Positions 9,298 through 17,651 of a DNA stretch of 64,000 nt are shown here, one piece after another. A program made the position numbers and the translations under genes. The stretch is from Natronococcus sp. A-GB1 (GTDB taxonomy: Archaea > Halobacteriota > Halobacteria > Halobacteriales > Natrialbaceae): NCBI RefSeq assembly GCF_029688845.1, contig NZ_JARUKW010000005.1, positions 62,001 to 126,000 on the forward strand, given 5' to 3'. The notes beneath the pieces are model-generated. The model was not told the DNA's origin. It saw only the letters and a program-made list of their open reading frames with translations, and made no database searches. The number at the start of each line of letters is the position of its first letter. The stretch's first letter is position 1.

Positions 9298-10104
9298 TCA
9301 ATCGACGGACTCGAGGACGACCTGATCACCGACGGCGAGTTCGAACGCCGTCTCGCCTCGCCCCCGATTGACGTCGAGTTCGACGTAGCCGTGGCTCCCG
9401 ACGGTCGCGAGTCGCTCGCCCGCAGGGACGGCCTCGAACGTGTCGCCGACCGGAACCTGTTCGCCGCTCGCGACGACTCGCTCGCGGCCCTCGAGGAACT
9501 CCCCGGGAACGTTCGTGATCACGTTCCCAAAGTCATCGACGACGAGCACCTCGCCGACGGCACGACCGTCCTTGAGGGTCGCCGCGGGGAGCTCGAGGTC
9601 GACCGGCTCGTCCGCCGGCGTCAGAAACGCCACGGCGTCGAGGCCGTCGCTCTCGTGAACCGCCGCGGCGGTCGGGGCGAAGACGTCCCGGCCGTGGAAG
9701 GTGTTGCTTCTCGGACCCTCGCCGCGGTCTGAAGCTGACTCGCCCGCGGGGACGACCGGCTCGAGGGCTTCCTCGTCGACGACGAAGGTTTCGAGAGTGG
9801 CGTCGCCGGCGAGCCGCCGAGCGGCGGGAAGCAAGACGCCGTTGTCGGGTCCCACGAGCGTGTGCTCCCCTGCACGGATGGCGATCGCGTCGCGGTCGGT
9901 GCCGACGCCAGGATCGACGACGACGAGGTGCGTAGCCGGCGGGAAGTACGGCAGCGTCTCCCGGAGCCAGAACGCCGCGGTACGGACGTCCTGACGCGGG
10001 AAGTCGTGTCCGACGTCGACCAGCCTCGCATCGGTGCGTCCGAGCAGGACCCCCTTCATCGCCGCGGGGTACGGCGTCCCGAAGTCCGACGTGAGCGTGA
10101 TCAT
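9298..10104 (-). CDS. SAM hydroxide adenosyltransferase (DUF62 family)
   Basis: 268 residues of the SAM hydroxide adenosyltransferase (DUF62, duf-62) family, which splits S-adenosylmethionine into adenosine and methionine with hydroxide as nucleophile. The start MITLTSDFG carries the conserved TDFG-like aspartate. VVDPGVGTDR and LVGPDNGVLLPAA form the nucleoside site, and VLVVDDFGNVITNV is the C-domain motif. I rejected a longer reading upstream of 10104 because its Arg/Gly-rich residues look like antisense noise. It lies 77 bp downstream of nadM on the same strand, a likely co-transcribed pair. Confidence 0.86.
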   Translation of the reverse strand: MITLTSDFGTPYPAAMKGVLLGRTDARLVDVGHDFPRQDVRTAAFWLRETLPYFPPATHLVVVDPGVGTDRDAIAIRAGEHTLVGPDNGVLLPAARRLAGDATLETFVVDEEALEPVVPAGESASDRGEGPRSNTFHGRDVFAPTAAAVHESDGLDAVAFLTPADEPVDLELPAATLKDGRAVGEVLVVDDFGNVITNVPGEFLEGRERVVASGEQVPVGDTFEAVPAGERLATVGSHGYVELDVNRGRGETAFELAVGDQVVLESVD

Positions 10105-10181
10105 GGCCGCGGATACGGCGCGGTCGATAAAAAACGAACGCGGCTCGAGGTCGCGGTCACCCTCCGGGTGGGCCCGAAAGA

Positions 10182-10697
10182 TTAGTCGCCGTTCGTATCG
10201 GAGCCGCTGACCATCTGGATCCGTTCGATCCCGCCGATCTCGTCGACGACCTCGGCGACGGCCTCGGGGACCAGCGACTCCCAGTCGCCGCCGTTGATCA
10301 TCCGCTCGCGAACCTCGGTTCCCTCGAGGACCTCGCGGTTGAACATCGGCGACTGGCGCACTTCGAAGTTGGCCTCGCGAAACAGCTGGACGACCAGCGG
10401 GTTGTTCGAGTAGGCGACGTCGAAGTCCGGGCTCATACTCTGGACGTGGCTTACCCACACCGAGTTTCGCTCCAGGTCCTCGATGGGGACGGCGTAGGTG
10501 ACGACGTCGGTGTCGACGAGCGACTTGGTGATCATCATGATCCGTTCGCCGGCGGTGAACGGATTCCGAACCGAGTGTGAGTTGTCGGCGCTTCCGATCC
10601 CCAACACGAGTTCGTCGACGTCGTCGGCGATCTGCTCGACCATGTTACGGTGGCCGTTGTGAAACGGCTGGAAACGGCCGATGTAGAACCCCCTCAT
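10182..10697 (-). CDS. nadM: nicotinamide-nucleotide adenylyltransferase
   Basis: 171-residue archaeal NMN adenylyltransferase, which makes NAD+ from NMN and ATP. The start MRGFYIGRFQPFHNGH carries the nucleotidyltransferase GRFQPFHNGH signature with the HxGH-type histidines, and NPFTAGERIMMI plus the later SVRNPF segment match the family. The C-terminal SGSDTNGD tail is acidic. It is followed by the SAM hydroxide adenosyltransferase and divergent from lonB, which starts 224 bp away. Confidence 0.93.
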   Translation of the reverse strand: MRGFYIGRFQPFHNGHRNMVEQIADDVDELVLGIGSADNSHSVRNPFTAGERIMMITKSLVDTDVVTYAVPIEDLERNSVWVSHVQSMSPDFDVAYSNNPLVVQLFREANFEVRQSPMFNREVLEGTEVRERMINGGDWESLVPEAVAEVVDEIGGIERIQMVSGSDTNGD

Positions 10698-10921
10698 GCC
10701 GAGTACTGTTTCAGGGCTGCGCTTAAGCGTGGCGGGTTCCCTCGCGAGGGCGACGGATCGAGTCGGTATTTACGACCGGTCGGCGATCGCACTCAAACAG
10801 GGACGGGGAGATCACTGGCATCGGGAGCTGTAATCCGCGATTACGGCCACGGACGCTGCGTTCCGCATGGAGAAAGTATATCAGTCGCAATCCCTTCGGA
10901 TCAGGTACTGAACAGAGTTCT

Positions 10922-13147
10922 ATGAGTAACGATACGAACGTTGATGACTCCCCCGAAGGCGCACCTGACGACGCTCCCGGCGAGGACCGACGGGAGCGAT
11001 CGCCGGATCGCCAGGGGGACCGGTCGCCGGGGGCAGACTCCGGCGACCGGCCCGACGAGTCCGACGGGAGGCCGGTCGAGGAAACCGGCCGCGAGTCGGA
11101 GCCCGACGAGTCCGAGCAACGTCCGTCCGACGGGCTCGAGGAGGAGCCCGAAGCCGACGAGGAGCCCGAAGCCGACGAGGGTATCGAGACCGTCGAGGAC
11201 CTCGGGAGCACCGTAGAGGTCGATCCCGGGGTCGAAGTCGACGAGGAAAACGCCGAGGACGACCTGCTCGGCGGACTCAAGATCGATTCGACGGACGACA
11301 TCGAGGTTCCCGATCGACTCGTCGATCAGGTGATCGGACAGGACGAGGCTCGAGACATCATCATCAAGGCGGCCAAGCAGCGCCGACACGTGATGATGAT
11401 CGGTTCGCCCGGAACCGGGAAGTCGATGCTAGCCAAGGCGATGAGCCAGCTACTTCCCCAGGAGGACCTCCAAGACGTCCTCGTATACCACAACCCAGAC
11501 GACGGCAACGAGCCGAAGGTCAGGACGGTTCCGGCCGGAAAGGGCGAACAGATCATCGATGCCCACAAGGAGGAAGCCCGCAAGCGCAACCAGATGCGTT
11601 CGATCCTGATGTGGATCATCATCGCGATCGTCGTCGGGTACGCGATCCTCTCCGGACAGATCCTGCTCGGCATCCTCGCGGCGGGTATCATCTGGTTTAT
11701 CTTCCGCTACACCTCGCGGGGCACGGACGCGATGGTGCCGAACATGATCGTCGACAACGGCGACCAGCGCCAGGCGCCCTTCGAGGACGCCACCGGCGCC
11801 CACGCCGGTGCCCTGCTGGGCGACGTCCGCCACGACCCGTTCCAGTCCGGCGGGATGGAGACGCCGAGCCACGACCGGGTCGAACCCGGCGGTATCCACA
11901 AGGCCAACAAGGGCGTGCTGTTCGTCGACGAGATCAACACGCTCGACGTCCGCACTCAGCAGAAGCTGATGACCGCGATCCAGGAGGGCGAGTTCGCCAT
12001 CACGGGCCAGTCCGAGCGCTCCTCGGGTGCGATGGTCCAGACCGAGCCTGTCCCCTGTGACTTCATCATGATCGCCGCGGGGAACCTCGACGCGATGGAG
12101 AACATGCACCCCGCCCTGCGCTCGCGGATCAAGGGCTACGGGTACGAGGTGTACATGGACGACACCATCGAGGACACCGCCGAGATGCGCCGCAAGTACG
12201 CCCGCTTCATCGCCCAGGAGATCGACCGCGACGGGCGTCTCCCCCACTTCACTCGGGAGGCCGTCGAGGAGGTCATCCTCGAGGCCAAGCGCCGTGCGGG
12301 CCGCAAGGAGCATCTCACCCTCGAGTTCCGGAGCCTCGGCGGGCTGGTCCGGGTCGCCGGCGACATCGCCCGGGCCGAGGACGCCGAGTTCACGACCCGC
12401 GAGGACGTCCTCGAGGCAAAGGGCCGCTCGCGCTCGATCGAGCAACAGCTCGCCGACGACTACATCGAACGGCGCAAGGACTACGAGCTGCAGGTTACCC
12501 ACGACGGGATGGAGGGCCGGGTCAACGGCCTCGCCGTCATGGGCGAGGACTCGGGTATCATGCTGCCCGTCATGGCCGAGATCGCGCCCGCGCAGGGCCA
12601 GGGTCAGGTCATCGCCACGGGGCAGCTCAAGGAGATGGCCGAGGAGTCGGTCCAGAACGTCTCGGCGATCATCAAGAAGTTCTCCGACGTCAACCTCTCG
12701 GAGAAGGACGTTCACATCCAGTTCGTCCAGGCCGGCCAGCAGGGTGTCGACGGCGATTCGGCGTCGATCACGGTCGCGACGGCCGTCATCAGCGCCCTCG
12801 AGGATATCCCGATCGACCAGTCGGTCGCCATGACCGGCTCGCTGTCGGTTCGCGGCGACGTCCTCCCGGTCGGCGGGGTGACCCACAAGATCGAGGCGGC
12901 CGCCAAGGCCGGCTGTACGAGGGTCATCATCCCGAAGGCCAACGAACAGGACGTGATGATCGAGGACGAGTACGACGAGATGATCGAGATCATCCCCTGC
13001 TCGAACATCAGCGAAGTGCTCGACGTCGCCCTGATGGGTGAACCGAAGAAGGACTCGCTGGTCGATCGGCTCAAGTCGATCACCGGATCGGCGTTCGACC
13101 AGCAGGCCGTCGGTTCGGCCAGCGGTTCGAACCCGAGTCTGCAGTAG
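10922..13147 (+). CDS. lonB: archaeal Lon protease LonB (membrane-anchored)
   Basis: 741-residue ATP-dependent protease. Residues 1-115 are a highly acidic low-complexity lead. Walker A GSPGTGKS is near residue 161. Two membrane segments lie at about 225-260 inside the AAA+ domain, as expected for archaeal LonB. VLFVDEINTLD is Walker B. The proteolytic domain has the catalytic Ser in GDSASI (S613) and Lys in THKIEAA (K656). It degrades damaged and regulatory proteins at the membrane; in Haloferax LonB controls carotenoid and lipid balance. The stop is followed immediately by the CPBP gene. Confidence 0.96.
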   Translation: MSNDTNVDDSPEGAPDDAPGEDRRERSPDRQGDRSPGADSGDRPDESDGRPVEETGRESEPDESEQRPSDGLEEEPEADEEPEADEGIETVEDLGSTVEVDPGVEVDEENAEDDLLGGLKIDSTDDIEVPDRLVDQVIGQDEARDIIIKAAKQRRHVMMIGSPGTGKSMLAKAMSQLLPQEDLQDVLVYHNPDDGNEPKVRTVPAGKGEQIIDAHKEEARKRNQMRSILMWIIIAIVVGYAILSGQILLGILAAGIIWFIFRYTSRGTDAMVPNMIVDNGDQRQAPFEDATGAHAGALLGDVRHDPFQSGGMETPSHDRVEPGGIHKANKGVLFVDEINTLDVRTQQKLMTAIQEGEFAITGQSERSSGAMVQTEPVPCDFIMIAAGNLDAMENMHPALRSRIKGYGYEVYMDDTIEDTAEMRRKYARFIAQEIDRDGRLPHFTREAVEEVILEAKRRAGRKEHLTLEFRSLGGLVRVAGDIARAEDAEFTTREDVLEAKGRSRSIEQQLADDYIERRKDYELQVTHDGMEGRVNGLAVMGEDSGIMLPVMAEIAPAQGQGQVIATGQLKEMAEESVQNVSAIIKKFSDVNLSEKDVHIQFVQAGQQGVDGDSASITVATAVISALEDIPIDQSVAMTGSLSVRGDVLPVGGVTHKIEAAAKAGCTRVIIPKANEQDVMIEDEYDEMIEIIPCSNISEVLDVALMGEPKKDSLVDRLKSITGSAFDQQAVGSASGSNPSLQ

Positions 13148-14107
13148 ATGACTCAGTGGACGGCGTTCGCGGCGATCACCGGCGTCGTCCTCCTCGTGTT
13201 GCTGGTTCTTTCACACCTCACGCAGTCGGCGTTCGACGAGATCGATCTCGAGGAGGGTTCCGACGACGCTGCGGACGAGCCCGATCACGCCCTCGACGCC
13301 GAAGCGTCGCCGCTCGAAAACGACCAGGAGGAGTTCCACGAAACGCCGGTCGGGGCCGAGGCCGAGGTAGACGCTTCCCGCTCGAGTCCGACGTCGGCAG
13401 CTGCCGACGACGTGTCCGCGACTGAGACGGTCCGTGATATCGAGTCGAAGGCGGCCGAGCCGTCCACTCGAGATCGCCAGGAGGGCGTCGATCCCGACTC
13501 GCTGACGACGGGGATGATGCTCGCGAACGTCGCGGTCTCGCAGGGGCTGTTCGCGCTGATTCTGCTGGGGGCGATCGTCTACACGGGCGTCCCGGCCGAC
13601 GCGCTAGGGATCGAATTTTCCAGGGGGTACCTCGAGACCGGGCTGGTCGTCGGCACCGCGGTCGGGGTCGTCCTCTACGTCGCTAACGAACTCGGCGCCG
13701 CCCTCGCGACTCGGCTGGGTTTTGACCACGACGAACAGCTCCGGGAGCTGCTGGCGCCCGACTCGGCTCGAGGATGGGCCGTGCTGCTCGGGGGCGTGTT
13801 GCCGCTGATCGCCGTCTTCGAGGAGCTGCTGTTCCGGGCGGCGCTGATCGGCGCGCTCTCGGTCGGCTTCGGCGTCTCGCCGTGGCTGCTCGCGGTGGTC
13901 TCTTCGATCGCGTTCGCGCTGGGTCACGGGATGCAGGGCGACGTCGGCGTCGTCGTCACCGGAGCGCTCGGGTTCGTGCTGGCGGCGGTCTTTATCGTGA
14001 CCGAGAGCTTTCTGGTCGTCGTCGTCGCGCACTACCTGATCAATGCCTTCGAGTTCGTCGTCCACGAGGGGATCGACCTCGAGTGGGCCCGAACCCTCGA
14101 AAGCTAA
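13148..14107 (+). CDS. CPBP-family intramembrane metalloprotease
   Basis: 319 residues. One N-terminal membrane segment is followed by an acidic linker (about 30-110) and then a multi-pass CAAX-protease/bacteriocin-processing (CPBP) domain. The signature EELLFR is at residues 225-230, with the later ALGHGMQGD (His motif) and HYLINAFEF (last motif). Its start codon directly follows the lonB stop, so the two membrane proteases are almost surely one transcript. The substrate is unknown. Confidence 0.85.
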   Translation: MTQWTAFAAITGVVLLVLLVLSHLTQSAFDEIDLEEGSDDAADEPDHALDAEASPLENDQEEFHETPVGAEAEVDASRSSPTSAAADDVSATETVRDIESKAAEPSTRDRQEGVDPDSLTTGMMLANVAVSQGLFALILLGAIVYTGVPADALGIEFSRGYLETGLVVGTAVGVVLYVANELGAALATRLGFDHDEQLRELLAPDSARGWAVLLGGVLPLIAVFEELLFRAALIGALSVGFGVSPWLLAVVSSIAFALGHGMQGDVGVVVTGALGFVLAAVFIVTESFLVVVVAHYLINAFEFVVHEGIDLEWARTLES

Positions 14108-14132
14108 GGGGGACGGGACGCTCGAGTCGCGT

Positions 14133-14477
14133 ATGAGCGATACGATCGAACTCTCGGCGTCGATGCGGCGGCTGATCGTCTACGGAATCCTGTTTTACTT
14201 CGCCCTGTTTGCGTACGCGACGCTGGCCGAGGACGCGATGGCGATGCTCGTGACGGAGTTCGCCTTCGGGGTGATCGCGGTCGGGATCGGCGCGATCCTC
14301 TACCGAGAGGCCGACGAGCCGACCTCGGTCGTCACGGGGGCGGCGGTCTGTCTGATCGCGGGCGGGGTCCTCCAGTTCGCCCACCTGGTGAGCGGACTGG
14401 TAGTCATCGATCTGGCGAGTACGCTGCTGGTCTACGCCGGCATCGGGCTCTACATCTACGCGGCCTGGAACAGCTAG
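14133..14477 (+). CDS. small four-helix membrane protein, unknown function
   Basis: 114 residues starting MSDTIELSASMRRL. Four hydrophobic segments of about 20 residues follow with short polar turns. No catalytic motif is visible. The gene begins 25 bp after the CPBP stop on the same strand, so it probably belongs to the lonB transcript. The ATG at 14133 is chosen because earlier codons overlap the CPBP gene. Confidence 0.65.
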   Translation: MSDTIELSASMRRLIVYGILFYFALFAYATLAEDAMAMLVTEFAFGVIAVGIGAILYREADEPTSVVTGAAVCLIAGGVLQFAHLVSGLVVIDLASTLLVYAGIGLYIYAAWNS

Positions 14478-14537
14478 AAACCGGAGTATCAGTAGATAGC
14501 AGCACGAATTAGTTCTACGAAACAGTTTGTGAAATCT

Positions 14538-14985
14538 GCGTTCCGTACAGTCGGACGACATATCATGTCGGGCCATCCACTCCATCTGCGGTGGCGCGCG
14601 CTGTCGGTGAGGCGCGACCGAAGGGAGCGCCTCGAAAGAGCGAACGGGGAACGGAGTGACCCGTGAGCAGACCGGCCGAACGTCAGTGAGGTCGGTCGAC
14701 GATGCTGCGCGAGGGATGAGTAAGGGAGCGACGCGACCGAACGAATCGGCTGGGGAGGGCGTGGCGATCCCCTGTGTTCGTGCGAGCAGCGTCTGCTATC
14801 GTTGCAACTACCGCGAAAGCCCCTGGCCGGCTCGAGGGCTGCGGCTCGCTGCGCGCCTCCCTCGCTCCGCTCGGTCGGTGCTTGCGTCACCTCGCTCCCC
14901 GAGCCGGCCAGCCCCTTTCAGTCCCGCCCAGCGGTGGTTGGTCGGCACTGTAGACACAACGCCGGACGTTCCATACGCTTGCGTA
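14538..14985 (+). repeat. structured non-coding repeat, copy A (long form)
   Basis: Longest of three related intergenic elements (others at 49528-49825 and 57622-57925). Shared blocks include gtggcgcgcgctgtcg, cgaacgtcagtgagg, gcgagggatgag, ggcgatcccctgtg and cccctttcagtccc, and the end is a CCGCC/GGTGG hairpin. Hairpins at 14609-14633, 14640-14668, 14670-14697 and 14715-14747 each contain tandem G.A mismatches flanked by short Watson-Crick steps. Copy A has two extra hairpins in its first half and an inserted 89-bp palindromic module at 14823-14911. Open frames through it differ between copies, so I do not call a protein. It may be a structured RNA or a palindromic mobile element. Confidence 0.75.
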
Positions 14986-15043
14986 AGTAGCGATTCAGCC
15001 GACTCGAGTTCACAACTGAGCGAAGAAGCCGCAGCACCAGCTA

Positions 15044-15514
15044 CTACAATCCCTCGAGCGAGCGCAGCTTCTGTTCGACCGGCGGGGGTGCGGCGCTGGG
15101 GCCGTCGCGGACCCGGTGGTCCGGGATCAGGATCGGCGCGGGGTTCGTGTCCAGCGCCGTCCGGACCAGGTTGAGATCCTCGCTCTCCTCGTGGTCGAGT
15201 TCCGGAGTCATCCGCGTCAGCGTGCGGACATCGACCTGATCGCCGTAGGGAATCTCCCGAACGCCCTCCAGCACCGCCCGCTGGTCGGTCGGCATCGTCA
15301 GCGCGACCTGGACGTCGTCGAACTCGACTTCCTCGAGCCCGTCGAGGTACTCGAAGATCCGCTCGAGGACGGGGTGGTCGTCCTCGGCGTCGTCCTCGGG
15401 CGTCTCGGGGAACGTGACCCGCAGCACCCGGCCGCCCGCGACGCCGACCTGCACGTATCGGTCGAGGTACGACGACTCCCGCGCGTAGATCCCGGCGTCG
15501 GTGACATCCTCCAT
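15044..15514 (-). CDS. MGMT-family protein lacking the active-site cysteine
   Basis: 156 residues whose second half matches O6-alkylguanine DNA alkyltransferases: VREIPYGDQVDVRTLTRM, then LVRTALDTNPAPILIPDHRVRDG. The invariant PCHRV active site reads PDHRV, so the alkyl-accepting cysteine is an aspartate. That places it with alkyltransferase-like proteins that bind, but cannot dealkylate, damaged bases. It is divergent from trpC with a 96-bp gap holding the TGTACA boxes. The ATG at 15514 gives the natural domain start. Confidence 0.78.
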   Translation of the reverse strand: MEDVTDAGIYARESSYLDRYVQVGVAGGRVLRVTFPETPEDDAEDDHPVLERIFEYLDGLEEVEFDDVQVALTMPTDQRAVLEGVREIPYGDQVDVRTLTRMTPELDHEESEDLNLVRTALDTNPAPILIPDHRVRDGPSAAPPPVEQKLRSLEGL

Positions 15515-15578
15515 GCGCGGCGATACGAGCGACGGACTTGAATATTCGCCGGTCGTTCGGGCGCCGCGGACGCAAGCC

Positions 15579-15607
15579 TTATGTACATAACAGTACGTCG
15601 ATGTACA
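15579..15607 (+). promoter_or_regulatory. trpC operator candidate: GTAC cores phased at 10 bp (TRP-box-like)
   Basis: The perfect 12-bp palindrome TTATGTACATAA at 15579-15590 and a second TGTACA at 15602-15607 flank a weaker AGTACG. GTAC cores lie at 15583, 15593 and 15603, exactly 10 bp apart, ending 4 bp before the trpC ATG. TGTACA is the TRP box bound by TrpY in Methanothermobacter. Control by a TrpY-like regulator is inference. Confidence 0.5.
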
Positions 15608-15610
15608 ATA

Positions 15611-16399
15611 ATGAACTCTCCGACGGAGCTCGCACCCGAAGTACGGTCGATCCTCGAGGCCGCCGGGGAGCGATCGAACGCCGATCGAGACCGGCTCTCG
15701 GTCGACGCGCGGTCGCTGCCCGACGCGCTGGCTCGAGCGGAGGCCGACGGCCGGGTCCCGATCATCGCCGAAGTGAAACCCACGAGTCCGACCGCCGAAG
15801 GCACCCGCGCGGACGATCCCGTCGAACTCGCGGAGGCGATGGTTGCGGGCGGCGCGGCGGCGATCTCGGTATTGACAGAACCCGACCACTTCGGGGGGTC
15901 GGCCGAGGCCCTCGAACGAGTGCGGGCGGCCGTCGACGTCCCGGTCCTGCGGAAGGACTTCGTGCTCGAGGAGCGCGGGATGGACGTCGTCGAGGCCGAC
16001 CTGCTCCTGCTCATCGCGCGGTTCGTAGAGGACCTCGAGGGGCTGGTCGAGGCCGCCCGCGACCGGGGCTTTCAGCCCCTCGTGGAGGTCCACGACCGCG
16101 GAGAGCTCGAGGACGCCCTCGAGGCGGGCGCCGAGATCGTCGGCGTGAACAACCGGGATCTGGCGAAACTCGAGGTCGATCTCGGAACGTTTGAATCCCT
16201 CAGTCCCCACGTTCCGGACGACGTGACGCTGATCGCCGAGAGCGGCGTCTCGACTCCCGATGACGTTCGGCGGATGCGCGAGGCGGGCGCCGACGCCCTG
16301 CTGGTCGGCAGCGCGATCATGGACCACGACGGCGCGGGCGACGTGACCGAGAACACGCGACGACTCGCGGACACGACACAGGAGACATCTAATGAGTAA
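15611..16399 (+). CDS. trpC: indole-3-glycerol-phosphate synthase
   Basis: 262-residue (beta/alpha)8 enzyme closing the indole ring in tryptophan synthesis. Motifs are [15 protein letters not shown] (catalytic Lys), [24 protein letters not shown] (catalytic Lys and Glu), [15 protein letters not shown] and IAESGVST, with [11 protein letters not shown] for phosphate binding. The ATG at 15611 is preferred to one at 15581, which lies within the operator-like repeats. Its end overlaps trpB by 8 bp, showing a translationally coupled trpCBA operon. Confidence 0.95.
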   Translation: MNSPTELAPEVRSILEAAGERSNADRDRLSVDARSLPDALARAEADGRVPIIAEVKPTSPTAEGTRADDPVELAEAMVAGGAAAISVLTEPDHFGGSAEALERVRAAVDVPVLRKDFVLEERGMDVVEADLLLLIARFVEDLEGLVEAARDRGFQPLVEVHDRGELEDALEAGAEIVGVNNRDLAKLEVDLGTFESLSPHVPDDVTLIAESGVSTPDDVRRMREAGADALLVGSAIMDHDGAGDVTENTRRLADTTQETSNE

Positions 16400-17651
16400 A
16401 CCGGAGCGAAACCGCGACCGAGACAGCGAGGCAACGTTCGGCGAGTACGGCGGCCAGTACGTCCCCGAGGCGCTGATGCCCGCCGTTCAGGAGCTCGAGG
16501 ACGCCTACGAGCGCTACGTCCTCGAGAACGAGGACGGCTTTATGGACGAGTTCCGCGATCGGATGCGGGACTTCGGCGGGCGTCCGACCCCACTCCAGCG
16601 CGCGGATCGGCTCAGCGATCGGTACGATCGCGAGATCTACCTCAAACGCGAGGACCTGCTCCACGGCGGGGCCCACAAGCTCAACAACGCGCTGGGGCAG
16701 GTGTTGCTGGCGAAGTACATGGGCAAGGAGCGGATCATCGCCGAGACCGGGGCGGGCCAGCACGGTACCGCGACAGCGATGGCTGCGGCCCACCTCGATA
16801 TGCCCTGCGAGATCTACATGGGCCGGACCGACATCAACCGCCAGCGACCCAACGTCTACCGGATGCGGATGAACGGCGCTGAGGTCAACCCGGTCACCGC
16901 CGGCTCCGGAACCCTGAAGGAGGCGATCAACGAGACGATGCGCGACTGGGCGACGACCGTCGAGCGGACCCACTACGTGATCGGCTCGATCGTCGGTCCG
17001 CACCCGTTCCCGAAGCTCGTTCGCGACTTCCAGTCGGTGATCGGTCGGGAGGCCCGCGACCAGATCCGGGAGAAGGCGGGTCGGCTCCCCGACAGCGTTC
17101 TCGCGTGTGCGGGCGGGGGCTCGAACACGATGGGAACGTTCCACGAGTTCGTGCCGGACGAGGGAGTGAAGCTGTACGCGGTCGAGGCCGGCGGCTCGAG
17201 CCTCGAGATCGACGAGGAAAACGCGCTGGCACCGAACTCGGCGACGCTGTCGACGGGCACCGACGGCGTGCTCCACGGCGCGATGACCAAGCTCCTCCAA
17301 AGCGGCGACGGGCAGATCATGGAGTCACACAGCGTCAGCGCGGGGCTCGACTACGCCGGCGTCGGTCCCGAGCTGTCGTATCTGGTCGACACCGGTCGAG
17401 TGACGCCCGTCAGCGTCGGCGACGACGCGGCGCTCAACGGCTTCCATCGCCTGTCGAACCTCGAGGGGATCATCCCCGCACTGGAGACGAGCCACGCACT
17501 GGGGTACTTAGAAGAAAACTACGAGGAACTCGGCGACCTCGTCGTCGTCAACGCCTCCGGCCGGGGCGACAAGGACCTCGAGACGGTGCTCGAGGAGACC
17601 GAGAAGCGCGATCTCGAGGCCGCGCCGGACGTCGAGGTGTTCGACCAATGA
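16392..17651 (+). CDS. trpB: tryptophan synthase beta subunit
   Basis: 419-residue PLP enzyme condensing indole with serine. [12 protein letters not shown] gives the PLP lysine K96, [12 protein letters not shown] carries the catalytic Glu region, and [10 protein letters not shown] is the phosphate-binding glycine loop. The C-terminal tail is acidic. The alpha-subunit-type contact segments are present, so it is TrpB1-like. It overlaps both trpC (8 bp) and trpA (4 bp, ATGA), which fits stoichiometric expression. Confidence 0.97.
   Translation: MSKPERNRDRDSEATFGEYGGQYVPEALMPAVQELEDAYERYVLENEDGFMDEFRDRMRDFGGRPTPLQRADRLSDRYDREIYLKREDLLHGGAHKLNNALGQVLLAKYMGKERIIAETGAGQHGTATAMAAAHLDMPCEIYMGRTDINRQRPNVYRMRMNGAEVNPVTAGSGTLKEAINETMRDWATTVERTHYVIGSIVGPHPFPKLVRDFQSVIGREARDQIREKAGRLPDSVLACAGGGSNTMGTFHEFVPDEGVKLYAVEAGGSSLEIDEENALAPNSATLSTGTDGVLHGAMTKLLQSGDGQIMESHSVSAGLDYAGVGPELSYLVDTGRVTPVSVGDDAALNGFHRLSNLEGIIPALETSHALGYLEENYEELGDLVVVNASGRGDKDLETVLEETEKRDLEAAPDVEVFDQ

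Noticed and set aside
9298-10458. A 386-codon reading of the SAM hydroxide adenosyltransferase gene
   Set aside because: The first 118 residues overlap nadM antisense and are Arg-rich; MITLTSDFG is the family start.
11450-12886. A 478-codon minus-strand open frame opposite lonB
   Set aside because: Antisense of a GC3-rich gene, low complexity; lonB on the other strand has all catalytic motifs.
13117-13140. ggttcgaaccc-like T-loop sequence at the end of lonB
   Set aside because: It is in the lonB reading frame and has no tRNA arms around it.
14656-15174. Open frames through repeat copies A, B and C (for example 172 codons here, 139 codons at 57455-57871)
   Set aside because: The translated products are Arg/Ser/Pro-rich and the frames are not the same in the three copies; changes follow hairpin pairing, not codons.
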